From positions 868,001 to 932,000 of the forward strand of contig OX638323.1 in assembly GCA_951812715.1 (NCBI GenBank): 64,000 bases of DNA. The letters are read 5' to 3'. This stretch comes from an uncultured Pseudohongiella sp. (GTDB taxonomy: Bacteria; Pseudomonadota; Gammaproteobacteria; Pseudomonadales; Pseudohongiellaceae). The translations under genes were made by a program, and so were the position numbers. The notes beneath the pieces were generated by a model. The model had not been told where the DNA came from. It worked only from the letters and a program-made list of their open reading frames with translations, and did no database searches. Position 1 is the first letter of the stretch; every line of letters begins with the position of its first letter. Positions 1 through 8,700 of this stretch are shown in pieces.

Positions 1-474
1 TTCAAGCTTAAGCAAGTGCTGTTTGGTTTCGAGGCCGCCGCCGAAACCGGTGAGACCGCCGTCGCTGCCGACAACGCGATGGCAGGGGATGATCACCGGA
101 ATCGGATTCCGGCCATTGGCGGCGCCGACCGCCCGCGAGGCCTTGCCGTTGCCGACTTCCCTGGCAAGTTCTCCATAGCTGCGTGTTTCGCCATAGGGGA
201 TGCCTTGCAGAGCCGACCAGACCTTGCGCTGGAATTCGGTTCCCACGGGCGCCAGAGGTAGATCGAACTGTTTCAGCTCGCCGGTGAAATAGGCGCGCAA
301 TTGTGTGATTACCCGAACAAACGGAGCCGCATCTTCAACCCAGCCGGATTCGTGGCGGCGCCGCATCTTGCCGCCGGGAAATCCCAGCGTATGCAGATTT
401 TTCCCATCTCCCGCCAGCAGCAAGCTGCCGATGGGGCTATCCATGTAGGTGAAATACGTCGACATAAGATTCAT
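1..474 (-). CDS. ogt: Methylated-DNA--protein-cysteine methyltransferase, 3' end cut by window edge
   Basis: Suicide repair enzyme that removes alkyl groups from O6-alkylguanine (and O4-alkylthymine) in DNA by transferring them to its own cysteine. Reading leftward from an ATG at 474, 158 codons are visible before the window ends. The active-site motif PCHRV is present with Cys at about residue 131, preceded by the family's GxPxGxTxSY-like stretch (GIPYGETRSYGELA) and RAVGAAN, and followed by GLTGFGGGLETKQHLL. Only the last few residues are missing. A second in-frame ATG at 465 is an alternative start. It stands alone, divergent from pyk. Confidence 0.93.
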   Translation of the reverse strand, partial: MNLMSTYFTYMDSPIGSLLLAGDGKNLHTLGFPGGKMRRRHESGWVEDAAPFVRVITQLRAYFTGELKQFDLPLAPVGTEFQRKVWSALQGIPYGETRSYGELAREVGNGKASRAVGAANGRNPIPVIIPCHRVVGSDGGLTGFGGGLETKQHLLKLE

Positions 475-644
475 CCCGCGCTCGAACCGGGGCCGGCGAA
501 GAAATGCCAACCAATGTCTGCACGATAGCATTATCGAATTTCCGGGCCAATCAACTTCCGGCTTTAGTGTCGACTGATTTTTTTCATCTTGCTGGTATCA
601 TTGCGCGCCGCAACACCTAGAAGAATTTCCTACAGGACGTTTAC

Positions 645-2120
645 GTGAGCAATACCGCCGAAAATCCGCCAGTTCTAAGGTCGACCAAGATTGTCGCCAC
701 TCTGGGGCCCGCGAGCGACCGCAAGATCGAAGATCTGATCAACGCGGGCGTCGACGTGTTCCGGCTCAATTTTTCTTATGGCACGTATAAGGAACATGCC
801 GCGAGAGTCGCCAATATACGCTCGGCCGAGAATAAGACCGGCCGCCATGTGGCCATTCTCGCCGATCTCCAGGGCCCCAAGATCCGCATCGGCGGATTCG
901 CTCAAGAGATATCGTTCGAGTTAATGCCGGGAAGTGAATTTTCCATTGATCCGACGCTTCCTCACGATGGCGGCAATCGCCGGGAAGTCTCGACAAAGTT
1001 TGTCTCGCTGGCCAAGCAGGTCAGTGCCGGAGACGTGCTCATCCTGGGAGACGATTCGCTTGAACTCGAAGTGACCGAAGTATCGGGCGCCCGGGTGAAT
1101 TGCGTGGTTTCCGTGGGCGGGGAAGTGCGGGGCGGCAAGGGCATCAATTTGCGCGGAGGAGGACTTTCCGCGCCTACGCCAACGGCAAGAGATATTGACG
1201 ACCTCAAGTTCGCTTGCGAACAAGGCGTGGACTATCTGGCCATATCCTTCGCGAGTTCGGCCGGCGATCTGAAAACCGCGCGCAAATTGGTCGCGGAAAG
1301 CGGTTCCTCCTGCGCCATCGTCGCCAAGATAGAAAAGGCCGAGGCTGTTGCTTCGGACGCCACCATGGACGCCATTATTCTGGCCAGTGACGCCGTAATG
1401 GTGGCGCGCGGAGATCTCGCCATAGAAATCGGCGAAGCCGCCTTGATGGGAATGCAGAAGCACATCATCAAGCGATCCCGTGAATTGAACCGTTGCGTCA
1501 TCACCGCGACGCAAATGATGGAATCCATGGTCCAGCACGCGCATCCTACCCGCGCCGAAATCATGGATGTCTCCAATGCCGTGCTCGACGGCACCGATGC
1601 GGTAATGCTGTCGGCGGAAACGGCGACGGGCAAGTACCCCGTGGAAACCGTACGCGCCATGGTCCGCGTCATCAAGGGCGCCGAATCAACTCCATACGCG
1701 GCGCCGCAGACAAACCTGGATTACAATTGCGAGACCATCGATGAATCGATAGCCCTGGCCGCGATGACCGTGGCGGAGCATCTGGCGGACGTACGCGCCG
1801 TGGCCTGTCTCACATCCAGCGGCAATACGCCCAAGCTGATGTCACGGAGCCGTTCCCGGCTGCCGATTTACGCCCTTGGCAATAATCCGCGAACCCTGTC
1901 GCGAGTGGCGCTGTACCGAGGCGTGCATCCGCGATTGCTCGAAACAAGCAAAATCGATTACGCGCTCATCAACGAAGCGGTGGTAGAGTTTCTCGTGGGC
2001 GATGGCGCGGTTACCAGTGACGATGTTGTCATCCTCTCGAAGGGCGACATTCAAAACGTGCAGGGCGGCACCAATACCCTGAAAGTCATGAAGGCGCCGC
2101 CGGGGCCGCGCGAAGGATGA
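645..2120 (+). CDS. pyk: Pyruvate kinase
   Basis: Converts phosphoenolpyruvate and ADP to pyruvate and ATP, the last step of glycolysis, in the cytoplasm. The protein is 491 aa, normal for the family. It has the N-terminal TKIVATLGPAS segment, the KIEKAEAV lysine region near residue 226, MVARGDLAIEIG near 251 (metal and substrate site) and TQMMESM...PTRAEIMDVSNAVLDGTDAVMLSAETA. The C-terminal domain carries TSSGNTPKLMSRSRS. The GTG start at 645 has an AGGACG ribosome-binding site about 8 bases upstream. It is monocistronic, and the following 100 bases hold only a repeat fragment. Confidence 0.97.
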   Translation: MSNTAENPPVLRSTKIVATLGPASDRKIEDLINAGVDVFRLNFSYGTYKEHAARVANIRSAENKTGRHVAILADLQGPKIRIGGFAQEISFELMPGSEFSIDPTLPHDGGNRREVSTKFVSLAKQVSAGDVLILGDDSLELEVTEVSGARVNCVVSVGGEVRGGKGINLRGGGLSAPTPTARDIDDLKFACEQGVDYLAISFASSAGDLKTARKLVAESGSSCAIVAKIEKAEAVASDATMDAIILASDAVMVARGDLAIEIGEAALMGMQKHIIKRSRELNRCVITATQMMESMVQHAHPTRAEIMDVSNAVLDGTDAVMLSAETATGKYPVETVRAMVRVIKGAESTPYAAPQTNLDYNCETIDESIALAAMTVAEHLADVRAVACLTSSGNTPKLMSRSRSRLPIYALGNNPRTLSRVALYRGVHPRLLETSKIDYALINEAVVEFLVGDGAVTSDDVVILSKGDIQNVQGGTNTLKVMKAPPGPREG

Positions 2121-2154
2121 GGACCAGCGGTTACCAGGCAATGCCGCTTGCGCC

Positions 2155-2190
2155 GAGGGAAGGACGCCGAGCTGTGCTTGGCGGCCGGGT
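2155..2190 (+). repeat. Fragment of dispersed element family 2
   Basis: The stretch GACGCCGAGCTGTGCTTGG matches the left end of the longer copies at 35110-35273 and 38590-38752 (reverse). It lies in the 100 bp space between two convergent genes. Only about 25-35 bases are recognisable. Confidence 0.4.
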
Positions 2191-2220
2191 GACTACACGG
2201 ATCCCGGGCGTTAGGACGAC

Positions 2221-3405
2221 TTAAGGTTCGGCGTAGATTTCCGCCTGCCTACCGACGATATCTACCAGGTTACCCATGGCGAGGGTCATGTCGATCAGAT
2301 GCAGACCCCAGGGCGTGTTGATTTCACCGTTGATCAGAACATCGCCGCGGATATCATCGGTGCGCGCGTCCGACGGATCGGCGGCAATGCTCACCGCCAG
2401 ATAATGGAAGGCGCCATCGTTGACGCAGCGCGCGCTGAGCAGACCCGGCGCCTTCACGAAAGGGGTGTTGATTTCCGGCGCCGTCGAGCTCCACACCGGC
2501 ATCGGCGCCACGGCCTGGAAAATTTCGCCGATGTTGGAAAGATAGGCGTCGAGTTCCCCTTCCCCGCCCGGATTGGCCGGGTTGAAACAGGCCACTTCGG
2601 ATTCGTCGTCGGGCGCGCGGCCGAACAGGAACAGACCCTCTCCGCCGGGCGGCAGATTGTCGCGATAGGTCGCGTAGCTGATCACGCAGCCGATTTGCTC
2701 GGCGGACTCGCACAAGGGCACTTCGCGAAAACTCCCGCCGACCACCTCGCCCTTGGGCACTACCACGGAATTGCCCACCAGTAGGGCGGACACCAACTGT
2801 TCTTGAATCGGCTGGCCATCGATTTCGTTGCGGATCAGTTCCATTAGCAGGCTGGTGCCCTGGGAATGTCCAACGAGCGCAAAACCGCGGCCATTGTTAT
2901 GGTTTTCGAGGTAATGCCGGAACGAGTCGACCGTATCGATATAGTTGAGTTGCTCATTGTCGGCCAGATTACCGGCATTGGTAAGCAGGGCCGGAATGGT
3001 GATCTGCCGGTACACCGGCGCGAACGCGCGGCAGACCGACTGGAAGCGGGCGAATTGCGTAAATACGGTAATGATCTCTTCATGCCGGCCCGGGTTCAGA
3101 TCGGAAAAGGTATCCTCGTCGAGAGACGTGGTCGGATAGATATAGAAACAATCGATAGCCGGATCGGAATTGCCGATCCACGGCTCGACTTCCAGCGACC
3201 CGTCGGCATTGACGATCGTGGCGCTGAGATCGTGATCGCAAACATCCAATTCGTTGTTCGGGTGGCAGAGCCAGTTGTCGATGTCGGCATAGTCGACAGC
3301 CGTTACCGCTTCCGCCGTCGCGGCTTCTTGCGCGAACGCCGGCAGCAGGGGCAATCCAGCCAGAGAAGCCAGACCAAGGACTCTTGTCCATTTCATGTCT
3401 ATCAT
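2221..3405 (-). CDS. Secreted DUF3089-family alpha/beta hydrolase
   Basis: A predicted exported serine hydrolase of the DUF3089 family (alpha/beta-hydrolase fold, lipase-like); the substrate is unknown. It begins with a signal peptide (MKWTRVLGLASLAGL...AFA) followed by the family's NWLCHPN and DCFYIYPTTS segments. The nucleophile elbow GHSQG lies near residue 180, and a cysteine-rich CESAEQIGCVISY segment follows. Three in-frame starts are close together (TTG 3411, ATG 3405, ATG 3396). ATG 3405 is chosen because GGAGG lies 7 bases upstream. The gene faces pyk convergently and has no operon partner. Confidence 0.85.
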   Translation of the reverse strand: MIDMKWTRVLGLASLAGLPLLPAFAQEAATAEAVTAVDYADIDNWLCHPNNELDVCDHDLSATIVNADGSLEVEPWIGNSDPAIDCFYIYPTTSLDEDTFSDLNPGRHEEIITVFTQFARFQSVCRAFAPVYRQITIPALLTNAGNLADNEQLNYIDTVDSFRHYLENHNNGRGFALVGHSQGTSLLMELIRNEIDGQPIQEQLVSALLVGNSVVVPKGEVVGGSFREVPLCESAEQIGCVISYATYRDNLPPGGEGLFLFGRAPDDESEVACFNPANPGGEGELDAYLSNIGEIFQAVAPMPVWSSTAPEINTPFVKAPGLLSARCVNDGAFHYLAVSIAADPSDARTDDIRGDVLINGEINTPWGLHLIDMTLAMGNLVDIVGRQAEIYAEP

Positions 3406-3460
3406 ATTCAAGCCTCCGGATTTGTCGCCGGCCCGCGCCGGGCGGCCAATTCTAGCGAAA

Positions 3461-3912
3461 TCAGGGCATTATCCGCGAGTTGGCCAGAAGTTGCATGGCC
3501 GGAACCTGATTGACGATCCAGCACTCGCCGCGGGTGTCGAATTCCCAGCTGATTTCGCCGCTGGCGGCATCATGAGCGAACAATACCCCATGTAGCGCTG
3601 CAGCGAAGCGATGAACTGTTCGACGAAACCGGGATTTATGTTCCCACCGCTGAGAAATTGCGCCAGTCAAATTTGCCGCGCCCGGTCAACAAGCGGCCGA
3701 CCGCGCTTGCATGATGTCTGCGTCGAGGGCATGGAACAGCGCGTGGGCGCTGATGCAAAATGGGACGCATGACACGAACCTGGCTGTCCGCGGCAGTCTG
3801 CACAATACTGCTGATAGAGTTCTTCACCGCACCGCGCTGGACCGGAACCAATGGGGCCGGCGACGCGGCTGGCAATGTAGCCCACGGCGCCGGCCCAGCC
3901 GGAATTGGACAA
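3461..3912 (-). pseudogene. Decayed cytochrome c-quinoprotein (PQQ beta-propeller dehydrogenase) remnant
   Basis: Reading leftward, successive frames give pieces of one protein type. First comes GEELYQQYCADCRGQPG, a heme c site in which the last His of CxxCH is Arg. Another frame gives FHALDADIMQARSAA, then LAQFLSGGN, and finally VLFAHDAASGEISWEFDTRGE with IVNQVPA, typical of the last blades of PQQ propellers. Stop codons and at least two frameshifts separate these pieces, and most of the propeller (several hundred residues) is missing. This looks like an internally deleted, frameshifted copy of a quinoprotein with an N-terminal cytochrome domain, as in PVA-dehydrogenase-like enzymes. A relative of the intact enzyme is at 10615-12261. 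Confidence 0.72.
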
Positions 3913-3921
3913 CTCACAAAT

Positions 3922-4389
3922 TTAGAACGCCCTGGCGTGGTGGACTTTTTCGTTCAAGGGAAAGTTTGTATATATCTGATCGCAGGTTACCGTAGAATCT
4001 ACGGGAAGACTGCAACTCATCAATTCGATCATCATCTCGTCGGCCGCGGGCCGATGAATGGCGAACTCCACGGTTGCGCCCAAAAACACTTCGGGCACGC
4101 TCATGGCGGTACCGATGTTATCGCCGAGAGCGTATGGATCAGCCTGTCCTATTGACGCCGCAGATTGGAATGCTTCGACAATCCCAAGAATATTTATGTA
4201 ACTCGTGCTGATTATAACGAGTTCTCCACTGTCTTTGTGAATGATCGTCAGGAACGCCAATTCGCCTTCGGCAGCCGATGTACTCAGCCAGATGCCGTTA
4301 AGGCTTGTTTCCGCGGACTGCGCCATAGACTGATGCGAAGCAAACGCCAGGATTAATAGCGCAAGTGTTGTGATCCGCAAATTTTTCAT
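3922..4389 (-). CDS. Hypothetical exported protein
   Basis: A 155-residue protein I do not recognise. The ATG at 4389 is preferred because GGAGAA lies just upstream and the product then begins with a clear signal peptide (MKNLRITTLALLILAF...SMAQ). The mature part opens with TSLNGIWLSTSAAEGELAFLTIIHKD, a lipocalin-like 'G-W-x-S' opening that suggests a small periplasmic beta-barrel. Near the C-terminus are two cysteines (SCSLPVDSTVTCDQIY), possibly a disulfide. The gene lies just upstream of, and in the same direction as, the quinoprotein remnant. Function unknown. Confidence 0.6.
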   Translation of the reverse strand: MKNLRITTLALLILAFASHQSMAQSAETSLNGIWLSTSAAEGELAFLTIIHKDSGELVIISTSYINILGIVEAFQSAASIGQADPYALGDNIGTAMSVPEVFLGATVEFAIHRPAADEMMIELMSCSLPVDSTVTCDQIYTNFPLNEKVHHARAF

Positions 4390-4704
4390 GAGAATTCTCC
4401 TAGTGATTCTTGTGCGGCTGATTCTCTCACAACAAAATTCCCATTTGTAATATTTTGAAATTTTGTTGCGAAGGCGCGTTTGCGCTTGCCAAACCGCGAG
4501 CAACACCATGATAACCGGAATCAATCGAGGTTAAAACGGCAACCTGGGGCAATTCCGACCACATCGGAACCATGCAACAACCCGGTGCCTTGAGATCGCC
4601 GTCCCGGACGCTATAGACTTCGCTGCGTGATGCCAAGCTGGGCGTTCGACGCCGAATGTGGCGGTTTGCTATTCCCCATCAACTATACAACACCGAGAAT
4701 TTTC

Positions 4705-6393
4705 ATGAAGGACAGCGACTTGCGAAAGCACTCCAGCATAGTTACCGATGGCGTCGAACAAGCGCCGAGCCGCGCCATGTTGCGCGCGGCGGGCTTCAAG
4801 GATGAAGATTTCGCCAAGCCCCAGGTCGGCATTGCTTCCACCTGGAGCATGGTTACGCCTTGCAATATGCACATAGACAAGCTGGCGCAAGTGGTCAATC
4901 GCGCGTCTGACGCCGCTGGCGGCAAAGGCGTGATCTATAACGTGATCACCGTCTCCGACGGCATCTCCATGGGCACCGAGGGCATGAAATACTCGCTGGT
5001 TTCCCGTGAAGTGATCGCCGACAGCGTGGAAACCGTCTCGGGCTGCATGGGCCACGACGGCATCATCGGCATCGGCGGCTGCGACAAGAACATGCCTGGC
5101 CTGGTGATGGGGATGGCGCGACTGAACCGCCCCGCCATCTTCATTTACGGCGGCACGATCCAGCCCGGCCCCGGCCGCACCGACGTGGTTTCGGTGTTCG
5201 AAGCGGTCGGCGGGCACGCCGCCGGCAAGGTTTCGGATATCGAACTAAAGCAGATCGAGGATACCGCCATACCCGGCCCGGGTTCCTGCGGCGGCATGTA
5301 TACCGCCAACACCATGGCCTCGGCCATCGAGGCGTTGGGCATGAGCCTGCCCAACAGTTCCGCCCAGGACGCGATTTCCGAAGCCAAGCAGAACGACTGC
5401 GAGCGAGCCGGGGCGGCGATCATGAACCTGATCGAAAAGGACATCAAGCCTTCCGACATCATGACCCGGGCCGCGTTCGAGAACGCCATCAAGGTCGTTA
5501 TCGCGCTCGGCGGCTCGACCAATGCGGTGCTGCATCTGCTCGCGATGGCGCATACCATCGGCGTCAGGCTCGAACTCGATGATTTCAGCCGTATCGGCCG
5601 CCAAGCTCCGGTGCTGGCCGACCTGCGTCCGAGCGGCAAATACCTTATGTCCGAGCTAATCGCCATTGGCGGGATTCAGCCGCTGATGAAGCGCATGCTT
5701 GATGCGGGATCGCTCGATGGCTCGTGCATGACCGTCACCGGCCGCATCCTGGCCGAGAATCTGGCCGGGGTGGATGATTATCCGGCGGATCAGAAAATCG
5801 TTCGGAACCTGGACAATCCCATCAAGCCTGAATCTCACCTCGTCGTGCTGCGCGGCAATCTCGCGCCGGAAGGCGCTGTGGCCAAGCTCACGGGCAAGGA
5901 AGGCGACCGCTTTTCGGGCCGGGCGCGGGTTTACGACTCCGAGGAAGAGAGCCTGAAAGGCATTCTCGCCGGCGAAGTCGTCAAGGGCGATGTCGTCGTC
6001 ATCCGTTTCGAAGGTCCGCGCGGAGCCCCGGGCATGCGCGAAATGCTCGCTCCCACTTCGGCCATCATGGGCAAGGGCCTCGGTTCGGATGTGGCGCTGA
6101 TCACCGACGGCAGATTCTCCGGCGGCTCCCATGGCTTCGTGGTCGGCCATATTACGCCCGAGGCCTTCTCCGGCGGCCCGCTGGCGATCGTCCGCGACGG
6201 CGACCCGATCACGATTAACGCCGCGGACCGGACCGTGAATCTCGATCTCGACGCCGCCGAAATCGAGGCGCGTCTTGCGCAATGGCAGCGCCCGGCGCCG
6301 CGTTATACTCGCGGCGTACTCGCGAAATACGCGGCCGTGGTCACATCCGCTTCCGCGGGCGCGGTTACCGACCAGCCCGCTGAATCCGATTAG
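4705..6393 (+). CDS. ilvD: Dihydroxy-acid dehydratase
   Basis: Dehydrates 2,3-dihydroxy-3-methyl acids to 2-keto acids in valine, leucine and isoleucine synthesis, using an Fe-S cluster. From ATG 4705 the protein is 562 aa and matches the shorter IlvD class. It has HSSIVTDGVEQAPSRAMLRAAG at the N-terminus, GCDKNMPG near residue 125 and GSCGGMYTANTMAS near 192 (both with cluster cysteines), and GRFSGGSHGFVVGH near 468. The reading frame is open back to 4627, but the extra 26 residues do not look like IlvD. No other ilv gene is in the window. Confidence 0.96.
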   Translation: MKDSDLRKHSSIVTDGVEQAPSRAMLRAAGFKDEDFAKPQVGIASTWSMVTPCNMHIDKLAQVVNRASDAAGGKGVIYNVITVSDGISMGTEGMKYSLVSREVIADSVETVSGCMGHDGIIGIGGCDKNMPGLVMGMARLNRPAIFIYGGTIQPGPGRTDVVSVFEAVGGHAAGKVSDIELKQIEDTAIPGPGSCGGMYTANTMASAIEALGMSLPNSSAQDAISEAKQNDCERAGAAIMNLIEKDIKPSDIMTRAAFENAIKVVIALGGSTNAVLHLLAMAHTIGVRLELDDFSRIGRQAPVLADLRPSGKYLMSELIAIGGIQPLMKRMLDAGSLDGSCMTVTGRILAENLAGVDDYPADQKIVRNLDNPIKPESHLVVLRGNLAPEGAVAKLTGKEGDRFSGRARVYDSEEESLKGILAGEVVKGDVVVIRFEGPRGAPGMREMLAPTSAIMGKGLGSDVALITDGRFSGGSHGFVVGHITPEAFSGGPLAIVRDGDPITINAADRTVNLDLDAAEIEARLAQWQRPAPRYTRGVLAKYAAVVTSASAGAVTDQPAESD

Positions 6394-6658
6394 CGGGCCG
6401 CGGAAATTAGTTTCCAGCGTGTTGTAGCGGGCGGAATCACTTGAAACATCCTGATTTTCGGCCGGAGCAATCAATTGATAAGGCGTTGCGGGAGAGATAC
6501 CGGAAAATTTTTGCAGTCAGCTAGTGAAACCAATCTTCTCCTGATTCGAGTTCGCCGGCCTTGAATGCCAGCTTTCAATAATGGCGCCTCGGGAATGATG
6601 AACTTGCCGAAGTTCAGGATCGCGCGTATTTTGCACTGGCATTTCGGAGCTAACGCAC

Positions 6659-7183
6659 TTGCCGGATTTCATGATCGCCATTGGCCAGTTCCTCGACGGC
6701 TCGCCGTCGCAGGCGGCCGCGTTATGGGCGCTGACAAAGATTCCCGGGTTCCCTCCGATTATCCAGAGCGTGCACATACTCGGCATTGCCGTGGTGATGG
6801 GCTCCATCGTCATGCTCGATCTGCGTATCCTCGACATCGCGGTTCCTTCCCAGCAATTGCCGGAAATGGCGCGCCGCGTTTTTCCTTGGCTTTGGTGCGC
6901 GCTGGCCTCTAACCTTTTTTCAGGTAGCTTTTTCGTATTTGCCAGACCCTTGCGTTATTTCAACAATCCGCTATTCGGCTGGAAAGCGAGTTTTCTGATT
7001 TCGGCGATCCTGGTAACGGTGCTGATCCACTGGTGGAGCCGGCAGCAGGACTTCATCAACGTCAACGGCGCGGCGGCGCTCAAGGTCAAGGCGGCGGCCA
7101 TGCTGTCGCTGGGCCTGTGGATCATGGTCGCCATGGCGGGGCGCTGGATCGCCTACGTCGAATACATCTATTTCCCGGCATGA
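6659..7183 (+). CDS. DUF6644-like four-helix membrane protein (copy 1)
   Basis: Inner-membrane protein of about 174 aa with roughly four hydrophobic helices, including IQSVHILGIAVVMGSIVMLDLRIL, FPWLWCALASNLFSGSFFVF, SFLISAILVTVLIHWW and MLSLGLWIMVAMAGRWIAY. The HxxG...GS..DLR and AGRWIAY patterns are shared with the next gene, so the two are tandem paralogues. I tentatively place both in the DUF6644 family of unknown role. A TTG start at 6659 has GGAG about 9 bases upstream; ATG 6671 is the alternative. Confidence 0.72.
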   Translation: MPDFMIAIGQFLDGSPSQAAALWALTKIPGFPPIIQSVHILGIAVVMGSIVMLDLRILDIAVPSQQLPEMARRVFPWLWCALASNLFSGSFFVFARPLRYFNNPLFGWKASFLISAILVTVLIHWWSRQQDFINVNGAAALKVKAAAMLSLGLWIMVAMAGRWIAYVEYIYFPA

Positions 7184-7243
7184 AACGACAAGCATCATCA
7201 GCGGCATTTCGGCCATGTCCGCGCGGCGGACCGTGCCGCTCCC

Positions 7244-7280
7244 CGTCATTCCGCGCGCAGCGAAGCGGAGTCGCGGAATC
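7244..7280. repeat. REP-like hairpin (family 1)
   Basis: GTCATTCCGCG...CGCGGAATC forms an 8-bp perfect stem (ATTCCGCG/CGCGGAAT) around an AGCGAAGCGGAGT core. The same element occurs at 27511-27547 and 54959-54995, where the stem is ATTCTGCG/CGCAGAAT. It lies between the two DUF6644-like genes. Confidence 0.8.
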
Positions 7281-7343
7281 TCCCGCCAGACCGCGCAAAT
7301 CAAAGTCCAAAACGAAAATTATCGAACCGGGGGCCGACTCGTC

Positions 7344-7844
7344 GTGATCGCCGATTTTCTCAGAGCTCCATTCTGGATCGAGATCGAAAACTGGCCGCTG
7401 AGCTGGGAAATCGGCGGCACCTGGCTATTCCCCTTCATCGAATCGATCCACGTCATCACCATTAGCATGGTGGTCGGCTCCATCCTGTTCGTCGACCTGC
7501 GCCTGCTCGGTCTGGCCGCGATGCGCTACTCGATCCGCGATCTGTCGCGGGAACTGATCCCTTGGACCTGGGGCGCCTTCGTCATCTCCACCATCACCGG
7601 CCTCGGCATGTTCATTACCCGCGCCGCCTCCCACGTCCTCAACCCCGCCTTCCAGTGGAAAATGATCCTGCTCGTCCTCGCCGGCGCCAACATGGCCTGG
7701 TTTCATTACCGCATCTACCGCCACCTCGACGGCAGCGAACACATGACCGAGACCCCGCCGCAACTGAAAATCATCGGCAGCCTCTCCCTTTTCCTCTGGG
7801 CCGGCGTAGTCCTCGCCGGCCGCTGGGTGGGACATATAGTCTGA
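7344..7844 (+). CDS. DUF6644-like four-helix membrane protein (copy 2)
   Basis: Paralogue of the preceding gene, 166 aa from the GTG at 7344. It shares the IESIHVITISMVVGSILFVDLRLLG segment, LIPWTWGAFVISTITG, WKMILLVLAGANMAWFHY and the terminal LSLFLWAGVVLAGRWVGHIV. The frame is open upstream to 7215, but that stretch is the REP-like repeat and reads as low-complexity Arg/Ser sequence, so the GTG start is preferred. The tandem pair probably forms one transcript. Role unknown; a heterodimeric or redox-linked membrane component is possible but only a guess. Confidence 0.72.
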   Translation: MIADFLRAPFWIEIENWPLSWEIGGTWLFPFIESIHVITISMVVGSILFVDLRLLGLAAMRYSIRDLSRELIPWTWGAFVISTITGLGMFITRAASHVLNPAFQWKMILLVLAGANMAWFHYRIYRHLDGSEHMTETPPQLKIIGSLSLFLWAGVVLAGRWVGHIV

Positions 7845-7876
7845 GCCAGCGAAGAATGTAGCTTGACTCGATTTCA

Positions 7877-7990
7877 AGTCTTCAAGATTTTTTCGCCTAA
7901 AACTTCTGGTTGTTCCAGACTTGACCCTACACTTCGGTTCAAGGACACAAACCCGCGTTGATGGAGCAATTGGAAATGGATGGGAAACTT
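7877..7990 (+). repeat. Left copy of duplicated promoter/leader block
   Basis: This block, from the TCTTCAAGATTTTTTCGCC stretch to ATGGATGGGAAA, aligns with 8596-8700. The shared order is a T-run plus CGCCYAAAA, then TTGTYC or TTGTCT, then GACTTGA or TACTTGA, then a C/T-rich block, GGACRCAA.CCCG, a purine-rich ribosome-binding site, and ATGGAY. The two leaders flank a HigA-like gene. Confidence 0.65.
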
Positions 7991-8227
7991 GCAAACGAGC
8001 TTGGCAGATGGACTACGATCGCCATCTCCGTGATCACGGTAATCGGCTTTCTGTGGAACATTCAGTCGAGGTTAAACTCGTTGCATTTGAACCTGAGCGC
8101 AGTGAATGCAAGCGTAATTGCCGTACAGCGCGACATCGGGGACTTACGGGAACGGATGGTAAGAGTCGAGGTGAAACTCGACAGCCATCTTGCGCTGTCC
8201 CACGGCCCCGCGCCGGAGCCCCAATAA
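7976..8227 (+). CDS. Small membrane protein with one helix and coiled-coil tail (copy 1)
   Basis: Product of 83 aa with one N-terminal hydrophobic helix (TTIAISVITVIGFLW), then a heptad-like segment (LNSLHLNLSAVNASVIAVQRD, then IGDLRERMVRVEVKL), likely a coiled coil. The start at ATG 7976 is chosen because both ATGGAY and the upstream leader are conserved in the second copy at 8686; TTG 7958 and ATG 7961 are in frame upstream. Shared residues with copy 2 include MD..., LG.WT, FL, LNS and RDI.(D/E)LRE. The topology resembles small antitoxin-like or phage membrane proteins, but I cannot assign a function. Confidence 0.6.
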   Translation: MDGKLANELGRWTTIAISVITVIGFLWNIQSRLNSLHLNLSAVNASVIAVQRDIGDLRERMVRVEVKLDSHLALSHGPAPEPQ

Positions 8228-8254
8228 CTTGTTACCGCTGAGAGGAATTTCGTA

Positions 8255-8560
8255 ATGCGCGAACCTATCCATCCGGGTGAGACATTGCGCGAGGATCTGG
8301 ATGCACTCGGCATGAGCGCGGCTGAATTGGCTCGGCGGGTTGAAGTGCCGGTTAACCGCATTACGCAGATACTGAATGGCCAACGCGCGATAACCGGCGA
8401 CACGGCGTTGCGCCTGGGGCGCTTTTTTGGCACTTCAGCCGAGTTTTGGCTCAATCTGCAGAAAATCTTTGAACTCCGGTGCGCCGAGCAGAAGAGCGGC
8501 GCTGCAATTGCCAGACTTCCGTCCCTGGATTCCGACGGGGAAGCATGCACCGCGGGATGA
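8255..8560 (+). CDS. HigA/VapI-family antitoxin-like HTH regulator (no toxin partner seen)
   Basis: A 101-residue XRE-type DNA-binding protein of the HigA antitoxin family. It opens with the family's REPIHPGETLREDL, followed by the helix-turn-helix (MSAAELARRVEVPVNRITQILNGQRAITGDTALRLGRFFG) and the HigA tail TSAEFWLNLQKIFELR. Canonical higBA operons have a ~90-aa HigB toxin just upstream. Here the upstream gene is the small membrane protein at 7976-8227, and no HigB-like frame is visible. It is either an orphan antitoxin/regulator or paired with a non-canonical partner. Confidence 0.87.
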   Translation: MREPIHPGETLREDLDALGMSAAELARRVEVPVNRITQILNGQRAITGDTALRLGRFFGTSAEFWLNLQKIFELRCAEQKSGAAIARLPSLDSDGEACTAG

Positions 8561-8595
8561 GCAGGCATAGCATCCCGGTACTGCGCTCACCCTTT

Positions 8596-8700
8596 ACGTC
8601 TTTTTTCGCCCAAAATTTCTTGTCTATCGATACTTGAAACTATACTGCGGTGGGACGCAAGCCCGTCTTGAAGGAACAAATGATCATGGACAGGAATATT
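8596..8700 (+). repeat. Right copy of duplicated promoter/leader block
   Basis: Aligns with 7877-7990. A possible weak promoter is TTGTCT (8620-8625) with TATACT (8641-8646), though the 15-base spacer is short. It ends in AAGGAACAAATGATC ahead of ATGGACAGG. Confidence 0.6.
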
